Origin: Bacteroidaceae bacterium
GTDB lineage: Bacteria; Bacteroidota; Bacteroidia; Bacteroidales; Bacteroidaceae
Length of the DNA: 12,270 nucleotides
Direction of reading: 5' to 3'
NCBI GenBank assembly: GCA_017618515.1
Contig: JAFZUB010000055.1
Coordinates: 1 to 12,270 of the forward strand
The translations under genes and the position numbers were made by a program. The notes under the pieces are model-generated. The model did no database searches. It was given only the letters and a program-made list of their open reading frames with translations, and was not told the DNA's origin. Of this stretch, positions 1 to 5,948 are shown one piece after another (position 1 is the first letter of the stretch; each line of letters opens with the position of its first letter).

Positions 1-408
1 CTTGATATACTTGTCGGCCTTCACTTCTTGCCAGTGAGAGTTGAAAAACTGCACTTCGCTCATGGGCTGCTGAGTGCGCAGTGTGCGTACCATGCACACA
101 ACAGTGTCCTGTCCGTGGGTCAGCAATGCCATCCGCGTAGTCACTATGCCTTCGCTGTCCTCGCGTAGTTGCAGGAAATTGTCAGTCAGTTTCTGCAGCA
201 CACTCATGCAGTCCCACTCATTGGGTAGGGCCGTGTTCATCCCGCTCATGCAGATGTCAACCATGTCCTTGCGGGCATTGTTGTCGAGCATAGGCATCAG
301 CGAGTCGGGCATGGCAATGAAGAAATCCTTCATCACCCGGGCCTCGCCGTTCTCCAGTCCTATGGCAGCCAGCAGGACAAACAGTATTGTTCGCACATTC
401 TTTCTCAT
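1..408 (-). CDS. DUF3256-like secreted protein (3' end outside window)
   Basis: The reading frame stays open from an ATG at 408 down to base 1, so 136 residues are visible and the C-terminus is missing. The N-terminus (MRKNVRTILFVLLAAIGLENGEA) has a basic start and a hydrophobic stretch, consistent with a Sec signal peptide or short anchor, so the product should leave the cytoplasm. It continues with FFIAMPDSLMPMLDNNARKD, the 'F...MPDSL.P.L....R.D..D' pattern I recognise from the small Bacteroidales DUF3256 family, whose function is unknown. The match is from memory. The gene diverges from rpmE2. A good -7 element ends only 6 nt before the ATG, which is unusually close; the next Met is residue 26, and starting there would lose the signal peptide, so the upstream ATG is preferred. 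Confidence 0.72.
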   Translation of the reverse strand, partial: MRKNVRTILFVLLAAIGLENGEARVMKDFFIAMPDSLMPMLDNNARKDMVDICMSGMNTALPNEWDCMSVLQKLTDNFLQLREDSEGIVTTRMALLTHGQDTVVCMVRTLRTQQPMSEVQFFNSHWQEVKADKYIK

Positions 409-414
409 GAAGCG

Positions 415-422
415 CAAAATTA
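415..422 (-). promoter_or_regulatory. Bacteroidetes -7 element for the DUF3256 gene
   Basis: Read on the minus strand the bases are TAATTTTG, a full match to TAnnTTTG. No convincing -33 TTTG sits at the expected distance. The element ends 6 nt before the ATG, so transcription would start at or next to the start codon, predicting a leaderless or nearly leaderless mRNA. Confidence 0.5.
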
Positions 423-474
423 CGCAATAAATCTCAAATAACCTATCACAAGTTGCATAAAATAGTCAAACGTG

Positions 475-490
475 TGCAAATCGATGCAAA
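475..490 (+). repeat. Two TGCAAA direct repeats one helical turn apart
   Basis: TGCAAA occurs at 475-480 and 485-490, exactly 10 bp apart, and an inverted partner TTGCA lies at 453-457. The group sits about 40-75 bp upstream of the rpmE2 -33 box and between two divergent promoters, where an operator would be expected. No known regulator site is recognised, and the motif is short enough to be chance in AT-rich DNA. Confidence 0.25.
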
Positions 491-527
491 AAAAGAGAGT
501 GGGAGTGAGAAAAAAGTACAGATTTTT

Positions 528-557
528 TTTGTGTTAGAAAAAAAATATCTACCTTTG
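528..557 (+). promoter_or_regulatory. rpmE2 promoter (-33 TTTG, -7 TACCTTTG)
   Basis: TTTG at 528-531 and TACCTTTG at 550-557 are separated by 18 bp, close to the Bacteroidetes sigma-A consensus (TTTG, about 19 bp, TAnnTTTG). The predicted transcript start is near 563, giving an A-rich leader of about 40 nt without a Shine-Dalgarno sequence. This is the best-formed promoter in the window, as expected for a ribosomal protein gene. Confidence 0.8.
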
Positions 558-602
558 CACTCCGATTTTTTGAAAATAACGAAGCAACAAACAATAAAAG
601 AC

Positions 603-857
603 ATGAAAAAAGACATCCATCCTACCGACTATCGTCCGGTGGTATTCAAGGACATGAGTAATGGTGACATGTTTCTCACCCGCTCCACATGCAAGACAAA
701 AGAGACTATCGAGTTTGAAGGCGAGACCTATCCGCTGATTAAGGTGGAGATCTCCAACACTTCTCACCCCTTCTACACTGGCAAGGCTACCCTCGTGGAC
801 ACCGCCGGCCGTGTTGATAAGTTCTTAAGCCGCTACGCTGCTACCCGCAAGAAGTAA
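603..857 (+). CDS. rpmE2: 50S ribosomal protein L31, type B
   Basis: The 84-residue product begins [20 protein letters not shown] and contains the type-B L31 core (HPxYRPVVFxD, then [11 protein letters not shown] and a DTAGRVDKF tail rich in basic residues). L31 binds the large ribosomal subunit and helps bridge the subunits. Its only cysteine is Cys28, in STCKTK; the CxxC zinc pairs of type-A L31 are absent, so this is the zinc-independent form. The start at 603 is chosen because the consensus promoter ends at 557; a longer frame opening with TTG at 453 would begin upstream of that promoter. The length is normal for the family. The gene is monocistronic, with a promoter before it and an intrinsic terminator after it. 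Confidence 0.95.
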   Translation: MKKDIHPTDYRPVVFKDMSNGDMFLTRSTCKTKETIEFEGETYPLIKVEISNTSHPFYTGKATLVDTAGRVDKFLSRYAATRKK

Positions 858-877
858 AAGCGAGGCTGAAAAGAAGG

Positions 878-914
878 AAAGTATGCCAATCTTACGCAGG
901 TTGGCATACTTTTT
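878..914 (+). terminator. Intrinsic terminator of rpmE2
   Basis: A perfect 12-bp stem (AAAGTATGCCAA at 878-889 pairing with TTGGCATACTTT at 901-912) encloses an 11-nt loop and ends in a short T-run through 914. It begins 20 bp after the rpmE2 stop. The stem is moderately AT-rich, so termination may be partial. Because the stem is symmetric with A-rich flank on the left, some minus-strand activity is possible but no gene needs it. Confidence 0.85.
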
Positions 915-916
915 CG

Positions 917-924
917 TATATTTG
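917..924 (+). promoter_or_regulatory. -7 element for the GH109-like gene
   Basis: TATATTTG matches TAnnTTTG and starts two bases after the T-run of the rpmE2 terminator. No good -33 TTTG is present at 18-20 bp; that position lies inside the terminator hairpin. The predicted leader to the GTG start is about 25 nt. Confidence 0.55.
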
Positions 925-955
925 CAGCCGTAAACCTAAAAACAACCATTTTTTT

Positions 956-2152
956 GTGTCCACTTCCCGACGTCAATTGCTTGAGTATGCAGTCAAGCCG
1001 CTGCCCATTGTCCACATAGGCATAGTGGGTCTTGGCCACCGTGGTTTGAAGGCCGTGGAGCGCTATGCACTGGTGGAGGGTGCGGAGATAATTGCGCTGG
1101 CTGACCGTGACCCTTTGCGTGTGGAGGCTGCCAACCGACTGATGGCGGACAGCGGTCGCCCCAAAGGGCGTGAGTATAGTGGAGCGGATGCGGCAGATAG
1201 TTTGATTGGCAATGCAGATGTTGACCTTGTGTACATCTGCACCGAGTGGCGCACGCATGCCATGTTGGCTATGAAGGCTATGATGCAGGGCAAGCATGTG
1301 GCGGTGGAGGTGCCAGCTGCGCTTACCATTGCCGACTGCCAGGCGCTCATCGATATGAGTGCGGCCACGGGCTGCCATTGCATGATGCTGGAGAACTGCT
1401 GCTACGACACCTTTGCTTCTTCTACCCGCGTAATGGTGGCGCAGGGACTGTTGGGCGACATTACCCATGGCGAGGGTGCTTACATCCATAATCTGGATGA
1501 TGAGATAGCCGAGAACGGAGGTCTCGACAACTACTGGATGGCGCGCGACACACTTGCTTGCGACGGCAATGCCTATCCCACCCACGGACTTGGTTCCATA
1601 GCATGGCACATGGGCTTGCATCGTGGTGACCGTATGGACTACCTTGTCTCACTCACCAGCCGCGGTAGACAACTCGACGGGCGCGTGAACAATACTATAA
1701 TCAAGACAGTAGAGGGTCGCACTATCCTCCTGCAGCACGACATCGGCACCCCGCGTCCCTATAGCCGTCTGCAGCAGTTGTGTGGTACCGAGGGATTTGT
1801 GCAGAAATATCCCCTGCCCACCGTGAGACTGAAAGGAATGGACTCCACTGTTGAGGGCGACGAAGCCTTGAAGTTGGCAGATTCGTTCCGCGAGCAGGGC
1901 GTTAGCGAGTGGATTGACGACGGAGTGGCGAAGGGCTCGCCCAACACCATGAATCATGTGATGGATAGCCGCCTGGTATATTGTCTGCGCAACGGACTGC
2001 CACTAGACATGGATGTCTTTGATGCTGCTGAGTGGTCCGCAATAGTGGAGCTGTCTACGCAATCCGCTACCAATGGGGGCATACCCATAAGAATCCCTGA
2101 CTTCACCTGCGACAACTGGCAGGTGCTCAGCGAACACAAGTTTTACATCTAA
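956..2152 (+). CDS. GH109-like Gfo/Idh/MocA-fold glycosidase or oxidoreductase
   Basis: The 398-residue protein has an N-terminal Rossmann domain with the dinucleotide motif GIVGLGHRG (residues 22-30), then CTEW (95-98), GKHVAVEVPAA (112-122) and HCMMLENCCYD (141-151). The run EGAYIHNL (173-180) and the YPTHGLG segment (207-213) closely follow GH109, the NAD-dependent alpha-N-acetylgalactosaminidases that cleave through transient oxidation at C3. By motif alignment Glu146, Tyr176, Tyr207 and His210 correspond to active-site residues described for the Elizabethkingia enzyme. GH109 proteins are usually exported with a Tat or lipoprotein signal; here only about 18 non-hydrophobic residues precede the Rossmann fold, so the product should be cytoplasmic. 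The start is GTG, the only plausible one between the -7 element and the fold. A different sugar oxidoreductase activity remains possible. Confidence 0.85.
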   Translation: MSTSRRQLLEYAVKPLPIVHIGIVGLGHRGLKAVERYALVEGAEIIALADRDPLRVEAANRLMADSGRPKGREYSGADAADSLIGNADVDLVYICTEWRTHAMLAMKAMMQGKHVAVEVPAALTIADCQALIDMSAATGCHCMMLENCCYDTFASSTRVMVAQGLLGDITHGEGAYIHNLDDEIAENGGLDNYWMARDTLACDGNAYPTHGLGSIAWHMGLHRGDRMDYLVSLTSRGRQLDGRVNNTIIKTVEGRTILLQHDIGTPRPYSRLQQLCGTEGFVQKYPLPTVRLKGMDSTVEGDEALKLADSFREQGVSEWIDDGVAKGSPNTMNHVMDSRLVYCLRNGLPLDMDVFDAAEWSAIVELSTQSATNGGIPIRIPDFTCDNWQVLSEHKFYI

Positions 2153-2191
2153 GAAAAGTTGTAAGAAAGGGATACGCCGCTTTTTATGTTT

Positions 2192-2923
2192 TCAGGGGTA
2201 AATGATAGCCTCTAAAAACAATCCTTTGGCGGGCACCGACTCGCCTGCTTCGGTGCGTTTGCCGCTAAGCAGAACTTGACGGAAGTCATCAATGCTCATC
2301 TTGCCCTTGCCAACCTCGATGAGTGTGCCGACAATGGCCCTGACCATATTGCGCAGGAAACGGTTGGCGGTGATCCGGAACACTAGCATCCCGTCCTCGG
2401 TAGCTGTCCACTGTGCCTCTGTCACGGTGCAGATATTGGTCTTGTTGTCGGAGTGTGACTTGCAGAAACAGCCGAAGTCGTCGTGGGTCAGCAACAAGCG
2501 TGCAGCCTCGTTCATTTGCTCGATGTCGAGTGCCCAGTAAAGGTGCAAGGCGTAAGGATGGAGAAATGCGTCCTTGCGCGTTATTATATAATAGTGGTAC
2601 GTGCGCGCGATAGCACTGAAGCGTGCATGCCAGTCAGCAGCGACAGGCTTCACATCGCTGACCGCGATGTCTGTGGGCAGCAGGCAGTTGAGCTTGAAGG
2701 TGAGGTGGTCGCAGTCGAGCTCTTCCTCATAATCGAAATGGCACGCCATCATCCTTGCGTGCACACCGGTGTCTGTACGCCCTGCTCCCACTACGCTTAT
2801 CTCAGCACGCAGTGCGGTGTGGAGCGCAGTTTCCAGTGCTTGTTGCACGGTGGGTGCGTTGGGCTGTAGCTGCCACCCGTGGTAGGCGGTGCCGTCATAG
2901 GCGAAAATGATGCAGTAGCGCAT
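2192..2923 (-). CDS. truA: tRNA pseudouridine(38-40) synthase
   Basis: The 243-residue protein isomerises uridines 38-40 in the anticodon stem-loop of many tRNAs, in the cytoplasm. The N-terminus (YDGTAYHGWQLQPNAPTVQ) and the catalytic motif GAGRTDTGVHA, with nucleophile Asp51, are unmistakable for TruA. The later ARTYHYYI and NRFLRNMVRAIVG segments belong to the second half of the pseudo-dimeric fold. Length is normal and all key residues are present. The ATG lies 23 bp after the stop of the DUF5715 gene on the same strand, with no promoter visible between them, so truA is probably the second gene of that transcript. It converges on the GH109-like gene, with 39 bp between the two stop codons. 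Confidence 0.96.
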   Translation of the reverse strand: MRYCIIFAYDGTAYHGWQLQPNAPTVQQALETALHTALRAEISVVGAGRTDTGVHARMMACHFDYEEELDCDHLTFKLNCLLPTDIAVSDVKPVAADWHARFSAIARTYHYYIITRKDAFLHPYALHLYWALDIEQMNEAARLLLTHDDFGCFCKSHSDNKTNICTVTEAQWTATEDGMLVFRITANRFLRNMVRAIVGTLIEVGKGKMSIDDFRQVLLSGKRTEAGESVPAKGLFLEAIIYP

Positions 2924-2946
2924 GGAGGGATTGGATGATTATTGTG

Positions 2947-3711
2947 TTATTTCACTGTGATGTGGAAGCAGCCCTGTTTCTTCTCGTGCTTGACATGGCA
3001 GGCGCCTGCCTGTCGCAGGTCGCGTAGCACTTCGCTGAGCACCCATTTGAGTGTGTCGTCACGCACCAGTCTTTGGGCTTTGCCGTCGATGCTCACGCCA
3101 GGTTGATAGCGAGTATAGCTGATGTCAAACGTAGTGCCGTAGAAGTGGCAGCTGTTTGGCGTGGAGTTGACATTGGAACCTTGCAGTTTGTTTACGTCGT
3201 CGATGGTGCGTAGTACGGAAGTAACGGTCAGTCGTGCCAGCGGAAGGTGCTTGTTCTGCAGCGAGTCGATGAAATTGCGTCCGATAACGTCGAGCAGTTT
3301 CTTCGCCCTCGGCACCAGATAGGGCACGGAGTTTTTGAGGTGATCTACACCGTAGAACGGGCATCGGTAAACCAACTCCAGCTTGCTTTGCGCCAAATCC
3401 TTGAGTTGCTTGCGATCTTGCAGCGGCTTGATGCCGTGGCGCCGAGCCGACACCAGTTGCTCGTCGTTGATGTCAGGAAAGGCGGTCTCGTAGCTGCTAA
3501 CTCCCAGTATGCGGTGCGCCGAGGCAGGACCTTCGTTAGCCAGAGGGGTATGGAGAGCCTGCGTCAGAAAAACATCCACGCTGTCTGCGCCAGTCTGGCT
3601 GACGGCGGGCTCTGAGGGCGAACATGTCTTGAAGACAAACAGTATGATTACAATGGCCAGAAAAGCCACCTGAAATATTACTTTCTTGTTGAATGGGGGC
3701 GTCAATTTCAT
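2947..3711 (-). CDS. DUF5715-like membrane-anchored protein, M15-peptidase-like
   Basis: From the ATG at 3711 the product has 254 residues. A hydrophobic segment at about residues 10-29 (VIFQVAFLAIVIILFVF) acts as signal anchor, leaving the rest in the periplasm. The C-terminal half has TSVLRTIDDVNKLQ, then S-C-H-F-Y-G-T-T-F-D, which fits the SxHxxGxxxD zinc motif of M15 (VanY/VanX-like) D,D-peptidases, and ends with CFHITVK, a candidate for the last zinc histidine. In 3711-based numbering the ligands would be His189, Asp196 and His250. The usual Glu three residues before the final His is Gly here, so catalysis is uncertain. A longer frame starting TTG at 3735 is rejected because that codon lies inside the -7 element. 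Substrate is unknown; a peptidoglycan role is inferred only from the fold. Confidence 0.78.
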   Translation of the reverse strand: MKLTPPFNKKVIFQVAFLAIVIILFVFKTCSPSEPAVSQTGADSVDVFLTQALHTPLANEGPASAHRILGVSSYETAFPDINDEQLVSARRHGIKPLQDRKQLKDLAQSKLELVYRCPFYGVDHLKNSVPYLVPRAKKLLDVIGRNFIDSLQNKHLPLARLTVTSVLRTIDDVNKLQGSNVNSTPNSCHFYGTTFDISYTRYQPGVSIDGKAQRLVRDDTLKWVLSEVLRDLRQAGACHVKHEKKQGCFHITVK

Positions 3712-3732
3712 TGCGATAATCGAAAACAAGTA

Positions 3733-3740
3733 CAAAAATA
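3733..3740 (-). promoter_or_regulatory. -7 element for the DUF5715-truA unit
   Basis: On the minus strand the bases read TATTTTTG, a match to TAnnTTTG, ending 21 nt before the ATG at 3711. No clear -33 TTTG is found at 19 bp. It also decides the start codon, since the alternative TTG at 3735 overlaps it. Confidence 0.5.
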
Positions 3741-3784
3741 GTCCTTTTCGGCTATAAAAGCTACTAAAAATGATGTTTTCTTAC

Positions 3785-3792
3785 TAAATTTG
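3785..3792 (+). promoter_or_regulatory. -7 element for the phoH operon
   Basis: TAAATTTG matches TAnnTTTG and lies 37 nt before the phoH ATG. The opposing DUF5715 element ends 44 bp to its left, so the two promoters share one small AT-rich divergent region. No strong -33 TTTG is visible. Confidence 0.55.
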
Positions 3793-3829
3793 CCTCAAAT
3801 AGTCGCAAAGTGTGTAATCAGACAAGACA

Positions 3830-4789
3830 ATGATAGAAAAAGTGTTTGTTCTCGAGGAGGTGGCACCCGTGGTCTTTTATGGAGCGGGCAACGCCAATAT
3901 GCGCATGATAAAGTCGCTGTTTCCGAAGCTGCGCATCCTCGCCCGCGACAATATCATCAAGATAATGGGCTCCGAGGACGACATCCGGGCTTTCTCTACA
4001 TTGTATGATAAGTTGGTGGAGCATTGCGCCAAGTACAATGCGCTGGGCGAGGAGGATATAGTGCAGCTGCTCAACGGAGGAAAGACTCGCGAGGAGAGTG
4101 CCGAGCATGTCATTGTCTATAGCACCACAGGCAAGCCTATTCGTGCGCGTAGTGGCAACCAAATAAAACTGATTCAGGCGTTTGAGCACAGCGATATGGT
4201 GTTTGCCATCGGCCCTGCCGGTACGGGTAAGACCTTTATCAGCATAGCGCTGGCGGTGCGCAGCCTCAAGCGCAAGGAGATAAGGCGCATTGTGCTCAGC
4301 CGTCCTGCTGTGGAGGCTGGCGAGAAGCTCGGTTTCCTGCCGGGCGACATGAAGGAGAAGATAGACCCGTATCTCCAGCCGCTCTACGACGCGCTTGAGG
4401 AGATGATTCCCCATGCCAAGCTGCAGGAATATATGGAGCAGAACGTCATACAGATAGCACCCCTGGCTTTTATGCGTGGCCGCACTCTCAACGATGCGGT
4501 TGTCATCCTCGATGAGGCGCAAAACACCACTTCCAGTCAGATAAAGATGTTCCTCACACGCATGGGTGCTAACACCAAGATGATTATCACAGGCGATGTA
4601 ACGCAAATCGACCTGCCCCTTTCGCAGCGCTCCGGTCTTATAGAGGCTTTCCATATTCTAAAGGGAGTGGAGGGTATCTCTTTCGTGCACCTCGACCAAA
4701 GCGACATCGTGCGCCACCGACTCGTTACGCGCATAGTGGAGGCATACGAGAAAGAAAAGAAAAACGAAGAAGAGAAGACAAACAACTAA
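3830..4789 (+). CDS. phoH: PhoH family ATPase (YbeZ-like)
   Basis: This 319-residue cytoplasmic P-loop protein has Walker A GPAGTGKT (128-135), the SRPAVEAGEKLGFLPGD segment (157-173) diagnostic of PhoH, Walker B VVILDEAQ (224-231), ITGDVTQIDL (253-262) and a C-terminal DIVRHRLV. About 110 residues precede the ATPase core, as in the long PhoH/YbeZ form. Family members are linked to RNA metabolism and ribosome maturation, often with the YbeY endonuclease; ybeY is not in this window. The last 15 residues are a charged Lys/Glu tail. phoH opens a four-gene operon and is followed after 12 bp by purC, with no terminator between them. Confidence 0.95.
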   Translation: MIEKVFVLEEVAPVVFYGAGNANMRMIKSLFPKLRILARDNIIKIMGSEDDIRAFSTLYDKLVEHCAKYNALGEEDIVQLLNGGKTREESAEHVIVYSTTGKPIRARSGNQIKLIQAFEHSDMVFAIGPAGTGKTFISIALAVRSLKRKEIRRIVLSRPAVEAGEKLGFLPGDMKEKIDPYLQPLYDALEEMIPHAKLQEYMEQNVIQIAPLAFMRGRTLNDAVVILDEAQNTTSSQIKMFLTRMGANTKMIITGDVTQIDLPLSQRSGLIEAFHILKGVEGISFVHLDQSDIVRHRLVTRIVEAYEKEKKNEEEKTNN

Positions 4790-4801
4790 AAACAAATCAA
4801 T

Positions 4802-5743
4802 ATGGCACGCGCTTTAACAAAAACAGATTTCAATTTCAAGGGCCAGCAGGGTGTTTACCATGGCAAGGTCCGTGATGTTTACAACCTCGGCGACCGCCTT
4901 GTGATGGTGGCTACCGACCGTATCTCTGCATTCGATGTAATACTGCCCGAGGGTATCCCTTACAAGGGACAGATGCTCAACCAGATTGCAGCAAAATTCC
5001 TCGATGAAACCGTGGATATTTGTCCCAACTGGAAGTTGGCTACTCCCGACCCAATGGTCACGGTGGGCGTTTTCTGCGAGGGCTTTCCGCTCGAGATGAT
5101 TGTGCGTGGCTATCTGTGCGGTAGCGCATGGAGGGCTTACAAGAGTGGTGTGCGTGAGATATGTGGGGTGAAACTGCCCGATGGAATGAGGGAAAATCAG
5201 AAATTCCCCGAGCCTATCATCACCCCGACAACCAAGGCGGAGATAGGCGAACACGATGCCGACATCAGCAAGGCAGAAATATTGGAGCGCGGACTTGCCA
5301 CTCCCGAGGAGTATGAACTGCTCGAGAAGTACACCCTTGCCCTCTTCAAGCGTGGCACGGAGATAGCTGCAAAGCGTGGTCTTATCCTCGTGGATACCAA
5401 GTATGAGTTTGGCAAGCACGATGGTCAGATTTATCTCATGGACGAGATTCATACCCCCGACTCCAGCCGCTATTTCTACAGCGAGGGCTACGAAGAGAAG
5501 TTCCTCAAGGGTGAACCGCAGAAGCAGCTCTCCAAGGAGTTTGTCAGGGAGTGGCTCATGTCCAATGGCTTCCAGGGTAAGGCTGGCCAGCAGGTTCCCG
5601 AGATGACACCCGCTATTGTGGAGGGAATTTCCAATCGCTACATTGAACTCTACGAGCATATCACCGGCGAGACCTTCGTCCGCGAGGATACTGCTGATGT
5701 GGCTGAACGTATCCGCCGCAATGTGGAGGAATATCTGAAATAG
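4802..5743 (+). CDS. purC: Phosphoribosylaminoimidazole-succinocarboxamide synthase
   Basis: The 313-residue cytoplasmic enzyme condenses CAIR with aspartate using ATP to form SAICAR in de novo purine synthesis. The ATP-grasp-like N-terminus shows GKVRDVY (21-27) and [10 protein letters not shown] (37-46). Both family signatures are present: [14 protein letters not shown] (95-108) and LVDTKYEFG (196-204), followed by [11 protein letters not shown]. At 313 residues it is the long form rather than the roughly 240-residue E. coli/Bacillus form. It sits 12 bp after phoH and 10 bp before a small gene, so it is probably co-transcribed with both; no other purine gene is nearby and no purine riboswitch is seen in the short upstream gap. 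Confidence 0.97.
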   Translation: MARALTKTDFNFKGQQGVYHGKVRDVYNLGDRLVMVATDRISAFDVILPEGIPYKGQMLNQIAAKFLDETVDICPNWKLATPDPMVTVGVFCEGFPLEMIVRGYLCGSAWRAYKSGVREICGVKLPDGMRENQKFPEPIITPTTKAEIGEHDADISKAEILERGLATPEEYELLEKYTLALFKRGTEIAAKRGLILVDTKYEFGKHDGQIYLMDEIHTPDSSRYFYSEGYEEKFLKGEPQKQLSKEFVREWLMSNGFQGKAGQQVPEMTPAIVEGISNRYIELYEHITGETFVREDTADVAERIRRNVEEYLK

Positions 5744-5753
5744 CAAAGAATCG

Positions 5754-5948
5754 ATGAGCGACGGCAATTTCAACAGAGCACTGTTGCCTCACGGCGGCTA
5801 TGCCAGCGGAGTCAGAGTTGGGCAGGCCGCTGAGCGCAAACGTGCTTTAGAAGTGTTGTCGCGCTTGCTGGAGGAGAGATTTCCTGCACTCGCAGAAGAA
5901 GAAAGGTTACATATAATCAAGCGATTTAAGGAAATGATTGCAGAATGA
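5754..5948 (+). CDS. Uncharacterised 64-residue protein
   Basis: I do not recognise a named family. The product has a Gly-rich N-terminal patch (RALLPHGGYASGVRVGQA) followed by an apparently helical, charged region (about residues 25-64) with repeated Glu/Arg/Leu, ending FKEMIAE. It has no signal peptide or membrane segment, so it should be cytoplasmic, perhaps a small binding or adaptor protein. It is judged real because it starts 10 bp after the purC stop, its stop overlaps the next ATG as ATGA, and its codons look like those of its neighbours. I have an impression of similar small proteins in other Bacteroidales but cannot confirm it. Confidence 0.75.
   Translation: MSDGNFNRALLPHGGYASGVRVGQAAERKRALEVLSRLLEERFPALAEEERLHIIKRFKEMIAE

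Noticed and set aside
453..602. Upstream extension of rpmE2 by 50 codons
   Set aside because: It opens with TTG, lies upstream of and across the consensus promoter, and the translation before Met51 is Lys-rich junk unlike any L31; the family length fits the 603 start.
2153..2191. Bidirectional terminator between the GH109-like gene and truA
   Set aside because: There is a short T-run near 2180 but no stable inverted repeat in front of it on either strand.
3735..3735. Longer start (TTG) for the DUF5715 gene adding eight residues
   Set aside because: The TTG is part of the TATTTTTG -7 element at 3733-3740, and the ATG at 3711 gives a typical basic-then-hydrophobic N-terminus.
4814..5773. 319-codon open frame antisense to purC
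   Set aside because: It mirrors a strongly supported enzyme gene, shows no domain or promoter, and is explained by codon bias on the opposite strand. Similar long antisense frames at 833-1621 and 3818-4654 are rejected for the same reason.
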